Source: Paucibacter sp. B2R-40
GTDB taxonomy: Bacteria > Pseudomonadota > Gammaproteobacteria > Burkholderiales > Burkholderiaceae_C
DNA: 64,000 nt
Assembly (NCBI RefSeq): GCF_025717555.1
Contig: NZ_JAJIRP010000003.1
Coordinates: 496,001 to 560,000, forward strand
Direction of reading: 5' to 3'
The first letter of the stretch is position 1, and each line of letters begins with the position of its first letter. Below, in pieces: positions 44,508-53,947 of the stretch. A program made the position numbers and the translations under genes. Under the pieces are notes generated by a model. That model saw only the letters and a list, made by a program, of their open reading frames with translations, did no database searches and was not told the DNA's origin.

Positions 44508-47003
44508 ATGAACAAAAAAAGAATCGCGGCAGGACTGCTTGGCGCCTGCGTCGGCAGCTTCGTCAGCAGCCTCAGCCAGGCACAGACCCTGCTGCAGATC
44601 GACGCCAGTGCGCCAGCCCCGGCACCGCAAACCGGCCATTTGCAACTCGGCAGTGCAGTCTCGCCCAAAGGCGAGACGCTGGGCGCCAACAACCAGTACC
44701 TGACACGCAATGGCAAGCCCTGGCTGCCAGTGATGGGTGAATTCCACTACAGCCGCAGCCCGGCCGAGAGTTGGGAGGGCGAGCTGCGCAAGATGAAGTC
44801 GGCCGGCATCACCATCGTCGCCAGCTATGTGATCTGGAACCACCACGAAGAGCAAGAAGGTCAATTCATCTGGAGCGGCAACCGCGATCTGCGCCGCTTT
44901 GTGCAGCTGGCCAGCAAGATCGGCCTCGATGTGGTGGTGCGCATCGGCCCCTGGGCCCATGCCGAGGCACGCTTCGGCGGCATCCCGGATTGGGTCGTGG
45001 CTGCCATGCCCACGCGCGGCAATGACCCGCAGTACCTGGCCCTGGTCGAGCGCCTGTATGGCCAGATCGGTCAGCAACTGAAGGGCCTGATGTGGAAAGA
45101 CGGCGGCCATGTCATCGCGATTCAACTTGAAAACGAATACAACCTGAATGGACCCGGCCAAGGCGCCGCCCATATCAGCAAGCTGAAGCTCCTGGCCCGG
45201 CAAGCCGGCATGGACGCGCCGCTCTACACCGTCACCGGCTGGGACGGCACGATTTACCCATCCGGCGAAGTAACGCCCGTCTTCGGCGGCTACCCCGACG
45301 AGCCCTGGGGCGTTTCGACGACCGAGCTGCCGCCCAAGGAGACCTATGCCTTTCGCTTCGACAGCCGCGTCTCCGGCGACCTCGGCGCGCAGACGGCCGC
45401 GACCGCGCCCGGCACGGCCGAGACCGATATCGGCTTGACGCCCTTCCTGGGTGCCGAATATGGTGCCGGCCTGCCGGCCATGTACCGCCGCCGCACGCTC
45501 GTGTCGGCGGATGACATCGCATCGATGCTGCCGGTACAGCTGGGCTCGGGCGTCAATTTGATGGGCTATTACATGTTCCACGGCGGGCGCAATCCGCTCA
45601 GCGTGAACGGCGTCAACACATTAGAGGAAAGCACCCTCAGCGGCGGCTACAACGACACGCCCGCAATCAACTACGACTTCAATGCCCCGCTCGGGCCCGA
45701 TGGCCAGCAGCGCCCGGTCTTGAACAAGCTGCGGCCCTTTCACTACTTCTTGCAGGACTTCGGCCCGCAACTGGCGACCATGACGGTGCGCAAGCCGGCC
45801 AGCACGCCGGCGGACGCGGCCGAGCTGAGCACGCCGCGCTGGTCGGTGCGCGCCAACGGTGACAGCGGCTTCCTGTTCTTCAACAATCATGTGCGGCAGT
45901 ACGCGATGCCGGCGCAAAAGCAGATCCGCTTCTCGGTGAAACTGGCGACGGAGACCTTGCAGTTCCCGCAGCAGCCGGTCGACATCGCCGACGGCGCCTA
46001 CTTCATCTGGCCGCTCAATCTGGATCTGGGCGGCACCCGTTTGCGCTACGCAACGGTCCAGCCGGTCGCGCGGCTCGACCAGGGCAAGGACGGCCTCGTC
46101 TATGTGTTCTCGGCCCAGGCCGGCATCCCGGTCGAGCTGGGTTTTTATGCGGCTAGCAGCACGCATATCAGCGCACCACATGCGCGCAGCCAATCGCTCG
46201 GAGATAAGCTGGTGCTCGACCAGTTGCAGCCCGGCCTCGACGCGGCCCTGACGATCAAGCGCCCTGGTGCCCGCCCCGTCACCGTCCTGTTGCTGACGCC
46301 GGAGCAGACGCAACAACTGTCGATTGGCGAGCTGGCCGGCCAGCGCCGCCTGGTACTGAGCGCGCAGGACAGCCATTTCGCTGCTAGCGGCCTGGATGTG
46401 CTGTCGGCCGGCGCGCCGAGCCTGCGCGTGGCCGTCTTTCCCGCCTTACCCAAGTTGCCCAAGTCCAGCCTGCCGCTCAAGCCGGCGGCCCGCGACGGGC
46501 TGTTCCAAGTCTTGGCCGCCGAGCATGCGCCAAGCCAACTCGCCGCCAAGGTCACGCAGGTGCGCGAGGCACAAAAAGCACCGCCCGTCATGATCGGCGG
46601 GCTGGCGCGCGCCGCGCTGCAGCCCATACCGGAGAGTTTCAAGGCGGCGGCCAGCTGGAAGATCGACTTGCCGGACCAGGCCTTGAACGGTGTCGACGAT
46701 ATGCTTTTGCAGATCGATTTCGTCGGCGACATTGGGCGCCTGTTTGCCGGCACAAAAATGCTGGACGACTGGTATTACAACGGCCAGCAATGGCAAATCG
46801 GTTTGAAGGGTTTGAAGACCAAGAGCCCTCTGAACCTGAAACTAAACCTAAACCTGAGCGTGCTGCCGCTGCGCGCCGATGCGCCAATCTACCTGCCGCG
46901 CGAAGCTCGCCCGGACTTCAAGGGCGAGGCGCAAATAGCCGCCCTGCGCAAGATCGATCTGATCCCCGTTTACCGCTGGAGCCTGCGGCCCGGAGCCTTG
47001 TAG
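44508..47003 (+). CDS. Exported beta-galactosidase, GH35
   Basis: An 831-residue glycoside hydrolase. A signal peptide (KRIAAGLLGACVGSFVSSLS, cleavage near QAQT) is followed by a GH35 barrel: GKPWLPVMGEFHYSRSPAES, KMKSAGITIVASYVIWNHHE, RIGPWAHAEARFGGIP, the acid/base Glu in VIAIQLENEYN and the nucleophile region FLGAEYGAGLP. C-terminal jelly-roll regions are present. The first part reads clearly as GH35; the variant GAEYGAG in place of the usual TEFWxGWF is notable. It lies 44 bases after dgoA in the same operon, and would release galactose from galacto-oligosaccharides made by the GH53 enzyme encoded downstream. Confidence 0.88.
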   Translation: MNKKRIAAGLLGACVGSFVSSLSQAQTLLQIDASAPAPAPQTGHLQLGSAVSPKGETLGANNQYLTRNGKPWLPVMGEFHYSRSPAESWEGELRKMKSAGITIVASYVIWNHHEEQEGQFIWSGNRDLRRFVQLASKIGLDVVVRIGPWAHAEARFGGIPDWVVAAMPTRGNDPQYLALVERLYGQIGQQLKGLMWKDGGHVIAIQLENEYNLNGPGQGAAHISKLKLLARQAGMDAPLYTVTGWDGTIYPSGEVTPVFGGYPDEPWGVSTTELPPKETYAFRFDSRVSGDLGAQTAATAPGTAETDIGLTPFLGAEYGAGLPAMYRRRTLVSADDIASMLPVQLGSGVNLMGYYMFHGGRNPLSVNGVNTLEESTLSGGYNDTPAINYDFNAPLGPDGQQRPVLNKLRPFHYFLQDFGPQLATMTVRKPASTPADAAELSTPRWSVRANGDSGFLFFNNHVRQYAMPAQKQIRFSVKLATETLQFPQQPVDIADGAYFIWPLNLDLGGTRLRYATVQPVARLDQGKDGLVYVFSAQAGIPVELGFYAASSTHISAPHARSQSLGDKLVLDQLQPGLDAALTIKRPGARPVTVLLLTPEQTQQLSIGELAGQRRLVLSAQDSHFAASGLDVLSAGAPSLRVAVFPALPKLPKSSLPLKPAARDGLFQVLAAEHAPSQLAAKVTQVREAQKAPPVMIGGLARAALQPIPESFKAAASWKIDLPDQALNGVDDMLLQIDFVGDIGRLFAGTKMLDDWYYNGQQWQIGLKGLKTKSPLNLKLNLNLSVLPLRADAPIYLPREARPDFKGEAQIAALRKIDLIPVYRWSLRPGAL

Positions 47004-47129
47004 CTATACATAATCCTGATAGCTGCAGCCGAATAAACCATTTGTTAGGCATTGCAAAGGCCGTTAACTTAAGGGTTCTTGTCGCTCATTGCCGACTGCA
47101 CTCGCCACCACATTCGCCCTCAGCCAGCC

Positions 47130-48089
47130 ATGCCCACCGAAACACCGAGCCCTTTTGAACACGCTGATGAGCAGGCCTCGCTCACCCTCGCCCTCGCGCA
47201 AGGCGCGACCTTGGGCGAGGGCCTGCAATGGCATGCCGGCAGCGCGCGCTGGTGGTGGACCGATATCGAGGCATCGACGCTGCACGCCTGGACACCGGGC
47301 GACGAAAGCACGCTGAACGTCAAACTGCCTGACCGGCTCGGCAGCTTTGCCCATTGCCGCTCGGGCCGTTTGCTGTTGGGCCTGGCCAAGCGCCTATGCC
47401 TGGCCACGCTGGCGGACCTTCAGGCAACAGGTAGCAGCGTTCCCGCCATCCAATCGCTGGTGCCGGTCGACCCGGCCGAGCCGCGCACCCGCATCAACGA
47501 CGGGCGCACCGACCGGCGCGGCTTCTTCGTCTTCGGCACCATGAACCAGGCCAGCGACAAACGGCCGATCGGCAGTTTTTACCAATATTCGCTGCAGCAC
47601 GGCCTGCGCCGCCTGGCCCTGCCGGCGGTGGCGATTGCCAACAGCATCTGCTTCAGCCCGGACGGCCGCACCATGTACTTCTGCGACACCTTGAGCCAAG
47701 CCATCATGCAGTGCGACTACGACGCGGACAGTGCGCAGGTCGCCAATCTGCGCCTGTTCACTCGCGTCACACCGGACCATGCCTGGCCTGATGGCTCGGT
47801 CATCGCGGCCGACGGCAGCCTCTGGAATGCCCAATGGGGCGCGGGCCGCGTCGCGCAGTACTCGCCTGATGGGCAGCTGATGCACATCGTCGGCGTGCCG
47901 GCCACCAACACCACCTGCCCAGCCTTCGGCGGCGATGATTTTGATCAGCTGATGGTGACTTCGGCGCGCGCCGATTTGAGCCGCGAGGAGTTGGAGCGCT
48001 TGCCCGGCTCAGGCAGCCTGTTCGGAGGCCGGCAGCCGCTGGTGCGCGGCCTGCCGGATGCCTTGTTCGACGACAGTCCGATTGCTTAG
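47130..48089 (+). CDS. SMP-30/gluconolactonase-family sugar lactonase
   Basis: A 319-residue cytoplasmic six-bladed propeller lactonase. The metal-binding residues of the family are in place: Glu in ATLGEGLQWHAG, Asn/Asp in TRINDGRTDRRGFFVFGTMN, Asn in AIANSICFSPDGRTMYFCDT and Asp in WPDGSVIAADGSLWNAQW. It should open an aldonolactone, here galactono-1,4-lactone or L-arabinono-lactone. It stands between the GH35 gene and araFGH, with the SDR dehydrogenase at 53032 as the likely producer of its substrate and DgoD as consumer of galactonate. Specificity cannot be read from sequence. The 126-base gap before it is unremarkable. Confidence 0.85.
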   Translation: MPTETPSPFEHADEQASLTLALAQGATLGEGLQWHAGSARWWWTDIEASTLHAWTPGDESTLNVKLPDRLGSFAHCRSGRLLLGLAKRLCLATLADLQATGSSVPAIQSLVPVDPAEPRTRINDGRTDRRGFFVFGTMNQASDKRPIGSFYQYSLQHGLRRLALPAVAIANSICFSPDGRTMYFCDTLSQAIMQCDYDADSAQVANLRLFTRVTPDHAWPDGSVIAADGSLWNAQWGAGRVAQYSPDGQLMHIVGVPATNTTCPAFGGDDFDQLMVTSARADLSREELERLPGSGSLFGGRQPLVRGLPDALFDDSPIA

Positions 48090-48121
48090 TTTTACGCCCC
48101 AAGAACGGAGACAAAAAAGCC

Positions 48122-49117
48122 ATGAAAATCAAACTACAACAATGGGCCAAGCCCCTATTGGCCAGCGCCCTGCTGGCCCTGCTGCCATTGGCCAGCCATG
48201 CCGCCGACCCCGTCAAAATCGGCTTCCTGGTCAAGCAAGCCGAGGAGCCCTGGTTCCAGGACGAATGGAAATACGCCGAGCAAGCCGCCAAGGACAAGGG
48301 CTTCACGCTCGTCAAGATCGGCATCCCGAACGGCGAAAAAATGATGGCCGCGATTGACAATCTGGCCACGCAAAAAGCGCAAGGTTTTGTGATATGCGCC
48401 CCCGATGTGAAGCTGGGCGCGGCGGTCGCCCGCGCCGCCAAGCGCCATGACCTGAAGGTCATCTCGGTCGATGATCAATTGGTCGACGGCGCCGGCAAGC
48501 CGATTGCCGGCATCCCTCACATGGGCATCTCGGGTTATGAGATCGGCAAGCAGGTCGGCCTCGGTCTGCTGGAAGAAATCAAAAAGCGCGGTTGGAATTT
48601 GAACGAAGTCGGCGCGCTGCGCGTCGCTTTTGACCAGTTGCCGACCGGGCGCGAGCGCACCATAGGTGCCGTTGACGCCTTGAAGGCCGCCGGCCTGCCT
48701 GCTGACAATGTGATAGCCGCGCCGCAGGCCAAGACCGACACCGAGAACGCCTTCAACGCCGCCAATATCGCCTTCACCAAGAACCCGAAATTCAAGCATT
48801 GGGTGGCCATGGGCATGAATGACGAAGCGGTGCTGGGCGCCGTGCGCGCCGGTGAGGGCCGCGGCATCCGCAAGGATGAGCTGATCGCCATCGGCATCGG
48901 CGGCAGCCAGACCGCACTGAACGAGTTCACCAAGCCGGCGCCGACCGCCTTTTTCGGCACAGTCTTGATCAGCCCCAAGCGCCATGGCTACGAGACCGCC
49001 GCCAATATGTACAGCTGGATCACTACAAGCCAAGCGCCGCCGGCCGTCACACTGACCAGCGGCACCTTGATGACCCGCCAGAACCAAACCGAGCTGCGCA
49101 AGCAGATGGGGCTGTGA
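48122..49117 (+). CDS. araF: Sugar ABC importer binding protein, AraF-like
   Basis: A 331-residue periplasmic protein with a signal peptide (KPLLASALLALLPLASHA) and close pattern agreement with arabinose-binding protein: KIGFLVKQAEEPWFQDEWKY, GFVICAPDVKLGAAVARAAK, VISVDDQLVD, HWVAMGMNDEAVLGAVRAGE and IGIGGSQTAL. AraF of E. coli also binds D-galactose, and the gene lies in a galactose-oxidation operon, so galactose, arabinose or both are likely ligands. GGAGA is well placed before the ATG. An interspersed repeat separates it from araG, much as extragenic palindromes follow binding-protein genes in other importers. Confidence 0.9.
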   Translation: MKIKLQQWAKPLLASALLALLPLASHAADPVKIGFLVKQAEEPWFQDEWKYAEQAAKDKGFTLVKIGIPNGEKMMAAIDNLATQKAQGFVICAPDVKLGAAVARAAKRHDLKVISVDDQLVDGAGKPIAGIPHMGISGYEIGKQVGLGLLEEIKKRGWNLNEVGALRVAFDQLPTGRERTIGAVDALKAAGLPADNVIAAPQAKTDTENAFNAANIAFTKNPKFKHWVAMGMNDEAVLGAVRAGEGRGIRKDELIAIGIGGSQTALNEFTKPAPTAFFGTVLISPKRHGYETAANMYSWITTSQAPPAVTLTSGTLMTRQNQTELRKQMGL

Positions 49118-49119
49118 CT

Positions 49120-49270
49120 CACCCCCGAAGCGCTGCGCGCCGCCAGGCCCAGAGGGCTTGGCCCTTGCTAGGCGCAAACAGTCCACAGGACTCTTTGTGT
49201 TCGAGCAACGCCCACCTCAAGGGGGCGAGCCCAGCGACCCGGCAAGGCCGGTTCCGCGGGCTCCACTTGC
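49120..49270 (+). repeat. Interspersed repeat, copy 2 (between araF and araG)
   Basis: CACCCCCGAAGCGCTGCGCG opens the element. After an insert of about 67 bases it resumes with ACCTCAAGGGGGCGA, CCCGGCAAGGCCGGTTCC and CTCCACTTG. The blocks match the copy at 33024-33103, which is in the opposite orientation and lacks the insert. Hairpins form at GGCCCAGAGGGCTTGGCCC-type pairs and at CCGGCAAGGCCGG. Confidence 0.7.
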
Positions 49271-49313
49271 TAGACGACCGCTCTGACGCAACCTTTGTCA
49301 CCGCCCGATCCAG

Positions 49314-50813
49314 ATGAACACAGCATCCCTTCAGTTCGACCAAGTCAGCAAGGTCTTCCCCGGCGTCAAGGCGCTCAATGGCGTCAGCTTCGAGGCGCGC
49401 GCCGGTCAGGTCCATGGCCTCTTGGGTGAAAACGGCGCGGGCAAGTCCACGCTGCTGAAGATACTCGGCGGCCAGTACCGGCCGGATGGCGGCCGCCTGC
49501 TCTTGAATGACCAGGAATGCCATTTCGGCTCGGCGGCGGACGCGATCAAGGCCGGCATCGCAGTCATCCACCAAGAGCTGCAATATGTGCCCGAGCTGAC
49601 GGTGGCCGAGAACGTCTTGCTGGGCCGGCTGCCGCAGCGCTTCGGCTTCGTCGACAAACGAGCCGCCAGCGCCCAGGTGGCGGCGCGGCTGGCCGAGATC
49701 GGCGTTGACCTCGACCCGGACGCGCTGATGATCGATCTTTCGATCGCGCAGCGCCAGATGGCCGAGATCTGCAAGGCGGTGCTGCAGGACGCGCAAGTGA
49801 TCGCCTTTGACGAGCCGACCAGCAGCCTCTCGCATCGCGAGAGCGAGGTCTTGTTCAAGCTGGTGAAGGATCTGCGCGCTAGCGGTAAGACCCTCATCTA
49901 CATCTCGCACCGTCTGGAAGAGCTGTACGCGCTGTGCGACTGCTGCACCATCTTCCGCGACGGCCGCAAGGTCGCCACGCATCCGGTGATGGCCGATGTG
50001 CCGCGCGATCTGTTGATCAGCGATATGGTGGGCCGCGAGGTCAGCGATATTTATGACTACCGGCCGCGCCAGCTGGGCCAGGAGCGCCTGCAGGTGCGCG
50101 GCATGCTCGGCGAACACCTTGCAGCACCGCTGGACTTTGCGGTCCGCGCCGGCGAGGTCTTGGGCTTTTTTGGTCTGGTCGGTGCCGGCCGCAGCGAGCT
50201 GATGCGCTTGCTCTACGGCGCCGATGCGCGCAGCCAGGGTCAGGTCTTGCTGGACGGCAAGACCGTCTCGGCCAGGGGCCCGTCAGCGGCGATTGAGGCC
50301 GGCATCGTGCTGTGCCCGGAGGACCGCAAGGAGCAAGGCATCCTGGCGCAATCCTCGGTGGCCGAGAACATCAATATCAGCTGCCGCCGCCACGGTCTGC
50401 TGGGCGGGCTGTTCCTGCGCCACGCGCGCGAGGCGGCGCTGGCCGATGCTTTCATCAAGCGCCTGCGCATCAAGACCCCGAACCGCGAGCAGGAGATCCG
50501 CCTGCTGTCCGGCGGCAACCAGCAAAAGGTGATTCTGGCGCGCTGGCTGGCTGAGCCCGACCTGAAGGTGCTGATCCTGGACGAGCCGACCCGCGGCATC
50601 GACGTCGGCGCCAAGAATGAGATCTACCGGATCATTCACGAGGTGGCTGAAAGCGGCTGCTGCGTGATCGTGATCTCCAGCGAACTGCCCGAGGTACTGG
50701 GCATCGCCGACCGCGTGATCGTGATGCGCGAAGGCCGCATCAGCGGCGAGCTCGACCGCTCGGCTGCCAGCGAAACCGCTGTCTTGCGCATGGCCTTGCC
50801 CGACCTGGTCTGA
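49314..50813 (+). CDS. araG: Sugar ABC importer ATPase, AraG-like
   Basis: A 499-residue tandem ATPase. The first half has [20 protein letters not shown] (Walker A), [15 protein letters not shown] as signature and [13 protein letters not shown] as Walker B. The second half has the degenerate loop [33 protein letters not shown] and [20 protein letters not shown]. One intact and one degenerate site is normal for the AraG/MglA/RbsA group. It starts 196 bases after araF, with the repeat element in between, and is followed by the permease gene. No clear Shine-Dalgarno sequence stands before the ATG. Confidence 0.93.
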   Translation: MNTASLQFDQVSKVFPGVKALNGVSFEARAGQVHGLLGENGAGKSTLLKILGGQYRPDGGRLLLNDQECHFGSAADAIKAGIAVIHQELQYVPELTVAENVLLGRLPQRFGFVDKRAASAQVAARLAEIGVDLDPDALMIDLSIAQRQMAEICKAVLQDAQVIAFDEPTSSLSHRESEVLFKLVKDLRASGKTLIYISHRLEELYALCDCCTIFRDGRKVATHPVMADVPRDLLISDMVGREVSDIYDYRPRQLGQERLQVRGMLGEHLAAPLDFAVRAGEVLGFFGLVGAGRSELMRLLYGADARSQGQVLLDGKTVSARGPSAAIEAGIVLCPEDRKEQGILAQSSVAENINISCRRHGLLGGLFLRHAREAALADAFIKRLRIKTPNREQEIRLLSGGNQQKVILARWLAEPDLKVLILDEPTRGIDVGAKNEIYRIIHEVAESGCCVIVISSELPEVLGIADRVIVMREGRISGELDRSAASETAVLRMALPDLV

Positions 50814-50850
50814 GACCGTAACTAGATATTTGCACGGAACATTTTTCACC

Positions 50851-51840
50851 ATGACTGCCATCAGCAAGACTCCGCTCGACCAAGCCACCATGAAGAAACC
50901 CCTGAACCGCGCTTGGCTGACCGAGCACAGCATGACACTCGGCTATGCCGTCTTGTTCCTCGTGCTGGCCGTCAGCGTCGAGAACTTTTTCTCCGCCGCC
51001 AATATCGTCGGCCTGATGCTGTCGGTGGCACAGATCGGCATGGTCGCGTGCACCATGATGCTGTGCTTGGCCTCACGTGACTTTGACCTCTCGGTCGGCT
51101 CGACGATTGCCTTTGCCGGCGTGCTCGGCGCCATCATCCTGGAACACACCCAGAGCGTGACGCTGGCGGTCGGCGGCGGCTTGCTCGCCGGCGCCCTGAT
51201 CGGCGCCGGCAACGGCGTGCTGATCGCCTATCTGAAGGTCAACGCCTTGATCGCCACGCTGGCCACCATGTTGATGGTGCGCGGCCTCGCCTTCATCGTC
51301 TCGCAGGGCCAAGCGGTGGGCATTGCCGACGAAGGCTTTATCGCCTTCGGCGACGCCCGCATCCTCGGCCTGCCGCTGCCGATCTGGGTGACGGGTGCTT
51401 GCTTCTTGGTCTTCGGCGTGCTGCTCAACCACACGGTGTTCGGGCGCAACACGCTGGCAATCGGCGGCAACCCGGAAGCCGCCCGGCTGGCGGGCGTCAA
51501 GGTCGAAAAGCTGCGCGTCTGGATCTTCTTGCTGCAGGGTCTGGTGACGGCGCTGGCCGGCCTGATCCTGGCCTCGCGCATCACCAGCGGCCAGCCCAAT
51601 TCGGCCACCGGCTTCGAGCTCGACGTGATCTCGGCCTGCGTGCTGGGCGGCGTTTCGCTGCAGGGCGGCAAAGCGCGCATCTTCGGCGTGCTGATCGGCG
51701 TGCTCATCATGGGCACGGTCGAGAACGTGATGAATCTAATGAATGTTGACGCGTTCTATCAGTACCTGATGCGCGGCTTGATTCTGCTGGCCGCTGTGCT
51801 CTTGGATCAGCTGAAGGCGCGCGGTAGCAAGCATGGTTAA
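50851..51840 (+). CDS. araH: Sugar ABC importer permease, AraH-like
   Basis: A 329-residue inner-membrane permease of the RbsC/AraH group, with eight to ten hydrophobic segments. Family motifs include CTMMLCLASRDFDLSVGSTI, AFAGVLGAIILEH, NALIATLATMLMVRGLAFIV, GNPEAARLAGVKVEKLRVWI and SACVLGGVSLQGGKARIFGV. The ATG at 50851 is preferred; an earlier TTG start adds seven residues. Its last codons overlap the start of the GH53 gene by eight bases, so the importer and the galactanase are coupled. Confidence 0.92.
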   Translation: MTAISKTPLDQATMKKPLNRAWLTEHSMTLGYAVLFLVLAVSVENFFSAANIVGLMLSVAQIGMVACTMMLCLASRDFDLSVGSTIAFAGVLGAIILEHTQSVTLAVGGGLLAGALIGAGNGVLIAYLKVNALIATLATMLMVRGLAFIVSQGQAVGIADEGFIAFGDARILGLPLPIWVTGACFLVFGVLLNHTVFGRNTLAIGGNPEAARLAGVKVEKLRVWIFLLQGLVTALAGLILASRITSGQPNSATGFELDVISACVLGGVSLQGGKARIFGVLIGVLIMGTVENVMNLMNVDAFYQYLMRGLILLAAVLLDQLKARGSKHG

Positions 51841-53035
51841 GTTGCTTGTAGCGGCGCTGCTGGCCTGCTCGGCCGCGCAGGCGGCGCCCTTTCTGGCCGG
51901 CGGCGATGTCTCGGTCTTGCCCTTGATGGAAGCACATGGCGCGATCTACTCTGACCGCCAGGGCAAGCCCGGCGACGCGCTGAAGATACTGGCCGACTAT
52001 GGCCACAATATCGCCCGCCTGCGCCTGTACGACAGCCCCGGCCCGGGCACGGGTGCGGACGGCTACTACTGGCCCGAAGGCTCGATGGATCTGCCCGATC
52101 TGCTCAAACTGGCCCGCCGCGCCAAGGCACTGCAGATGCAGATTCAGCTGACCCTGCATTACAGCGATTTCTGGACCAACTCGAAGACGCAAAACCTGCC
52201 CACCGCCTGGGCTCGTGAGCTGGCTCGCCTACCCGACGAGACGGCGCGCCGCGCCCGCTTGGCCGAGCTGGTGTTCGAACGCACCCGCGAGGTCATGCTG
52301 GCCATGCAGGCACAGGGCACCAGCCCAGAGTTCGTCTCGCTGGGCAATGAGATCGAGCACGGCATGCTCTACCCCTACGGCAGGATTTCGCCGCCCGGCG
52401 CCGAAGGTTGGGACGGCTTGGCGCCACTCTTGCGCGCCGGCCATGCTGCGGTCAGATCAGTCACTCCTAGCGCCAAGATCGTGCTGCATCTGGACGACGG
52501 CGGCAATCTGGGCAAGTACCGCGACTGGTTCGATCAGGCCAAGGCGCATGGCGTCGAATGGGACGTGATCGGTGCGTCTTATTACCCGTTCTGGACCCAG
52601 AAGACAGCCTCCCAGATGGCAGCATTCAGCCGTGCGGTGACGGCGCTGTATGACAAGGATTTGCTGGTGATGGAGGTCGGCTTCAACTGGACGCCCAAGC
52701 TGCCGAATGGCTGGCCCGGCCAGTTGAGCGACAACGGCCCCTACCCCGCCAGCATGAGCTCGGCGCAGGGCCAGCGCGACTTCATGGCCGAGCTGTTCGG
52801 CCTGCTCAAACGCGAGCCGCGTGTGCTGGGCCTGCTCTACTGGGACCCGGTGATGATTGCCAAGCCGGGCGTCGGCTGGGCCCTGCTTGAGGGCAAGGGC
52901 GGCGGCAAGGCCCAGGCGGGCCCGAATGTGGTGTCCAACACCACCTTGTTTGACTTCAAAGGCCGCGCCTTGCCAGTGCTCGACGCTTGGCGTGAGCAGT
53001 CCTTGAACCATCAATCTCCCCAGGTAAAACCATGA
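51833..53035 (+). CDS. Arabinogalactan endo-beta-1,4-galactanase (GH53)
   Basis: A 400-residue secreted endo-galactanase that cuts beta-1,4-galactan side chains of pectin. It has a signal peptide (KLLVAALLACSAAQA) and GH53 motifs: FLAGGDVSVLPLMEAHGAIY, GHNIARLRLYDSPGP, IQLTLHYSDFWTNSKTQNLP, the acid/base Glu in FVSLGNEIEHGMLYPYG, VIGASYYPFW and the nucleophile Glu in LLVMEVGFNWTPKLP. The start codon overlaps the end of araH and its stop overlaps the SDR start (ATGA). Encoding it in one operon with the importer and galactonate enzymes is strong evidence for a galactan-utilisation role. Confidence 0.93.
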   Translation: MVKLLVAALLACSAAQAAPFLAGGDVSVLPLMEAHGAIYSDRQGKPGDALKILADYGHNIARLRLYDSPGPGTGADGYYWPEGSMDLPDLLKLARRAKALQMQIQLTLHYSDFWTNSKTQNLPTAWARELARLPDETARRARLAELVFERTREVMLAMQAQGTSPEFVSLGNEIEHGMLYPYGRISPPGAEGWDGLAPLLRAGHAAVRSVTPSAKIVLHLDDGGNLGKYRDWFDQAKAHGVEWDVIGASYYPFWTQKTASQMAAFSRAVTALYDKDLLVMEVGFNWTPKLPNGWPGQLSDNGPYPASMSSAQGQRDFMAELFGLLKREPRVLGLLYWDPVMIAKPGVGWALLEGKGGGKAQAGPNVVSNTTLFDFKGRALPVLDAWREQSLNHQSPQVKP

Positions 53036-53817
53036 CCCTAAGACTGCAAAACAAAGTCGCCATCGTGACCGGCTCAACGCTGGGCATAGGCCGCGCCATC
53101 GCCAGGTTATTCCTGGCCGAAGGCGCCTGCGTCACCATCAACAGCCACCGCGATGATGCGGATGCTGCCAACTTGCGTGCCGAGTTGCATGCAGACATAG
53201 ACGGCGGGCGCTGCCTGTTCGTGCAGGCCGATGTGGCCGATGCAGCTGCCGTCAATGACATGGTGGCGCAGACGGTGCAGCGCTTCGGCCGCCTCGACAT
53301 CCTCATCAACAATGCCGGCATGAATGTGTTTGCCGACCCCTTGGCGATGAGCAGCGAGCAATGGCAGCGCTGCTTTGCCGTCGATCTGGACGGCGCCTGG
53401 CATTGCGCGCGCGCCGCCCTCCCCCACATGCTGGCGCAAGGCGCGGGCAGCATCGTCAACATCGCCTCGGTCCATGGTCACCGCATCATCCCCGGCTGCT
53501 TTCCCTACCCGGTGGCCAAACATGCTTTGCTGGGCCTGACCAAGTCGCTCGGTATCGAGTACGCGGCGCGCGGCGTGCGGGTCAATTCGATCTCACCGGG
53601 TTTCATCATGACCGAGTCGAACCAGGCCTGGCTGGCCGGCTTTGCCGACCCGGCCGCCGAAGCACAGCGGCAGGCCGAGCTGCTGCCGGTCAAGCGCTTG
53701 GGCGAGCCGATCGAGGTGGCCTATACCGCCCTCTTCCTTGCCAGCGATGAGGCTCGCTTCATCAACGCCGCAGACATCTTGATCGACGGCGGCCGCAGCC
53801 AGCTGTATCACGAGTAG
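53032..53817 (+). CDS. SDR oxidoreductase, likely sugar 1-dehydrogenase
   Basis: A 261-residue classical short-chain dehydrogenase: VAIVTGSTLGIGRAIARLFL (cofactor loop), ILINNAGMNVFADP, the catalytic Ser in IVNIASVHGHRIIPG, Tyr-x-x-x-Lys in YPVAKHALLGLTKSL, and a normal C-terminus. The start overlaps the GH53 stop by four bases. In this operon the step that is otherwise missing is oxidation of D-galactose (or L-arabinose) to its lactone, which SDR galactose/arabinose dehydrogenases perform in other bacteria; that role is inferred. It closes the operon and a long hairpin element follows. Confidence 0.82.
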   Translation: MTLRLQNKVAIVTGSTLGIGRAIARLFLAEGACVTINSHRDDADAANLRAELHADIDGGRCLFVQADVADAAAVNDMVAQTVQRFGRLDILINNAGMNVFADPLAMSSEQWQRCFAVDLDGAWHCARAALPHMLAQGAGSIVNIASVHGHRIIPGCFPYPVAKHALLGLTKSLGIEYAARGVRVNSISPGFIMTESNQAWLAGFADPAAEAQRQAELLPVKRLGEPIEVAYTALFLASDEARFINAADILIDGGRSQLYHE

Positions 53818-53915
53818 GACTTGCAAAAACCGCTCCAGCGTCCTTGCTCCGCCTTGCCGTACTCAGCGTACTGTCTGCGGCGTCGCGCCTCGCTGGAACT
53901 GTTTTGCGCAAGTTC
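53818..53915. repeat. 98-base inverted-repeat element after the sugar operon
   Basis: The arms GACTTGCAAAAACCGCTCCAGC (53818-53839, quoted in part below 20 as GCAAAAACCGCTCCAGC) and CGCTGGAACTGTTTTGCGC (53891-53909, continuing AAGTTC) pair over about 22 positions with small mismatches. The centre holds GTAC-TCAGC-GTAC. It begins at the SDR stop and may act as a terminator or be a mobile-type intergenic repeat. It is the same type of long hairpin seen between genes in many Burkholderiales genomes, as I recall, but this should be checked. Confidence 0.55.
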
Positions 53916-53947
53916 TAGCACCCGAGCCCTCGCCCTACACTGAAAGC

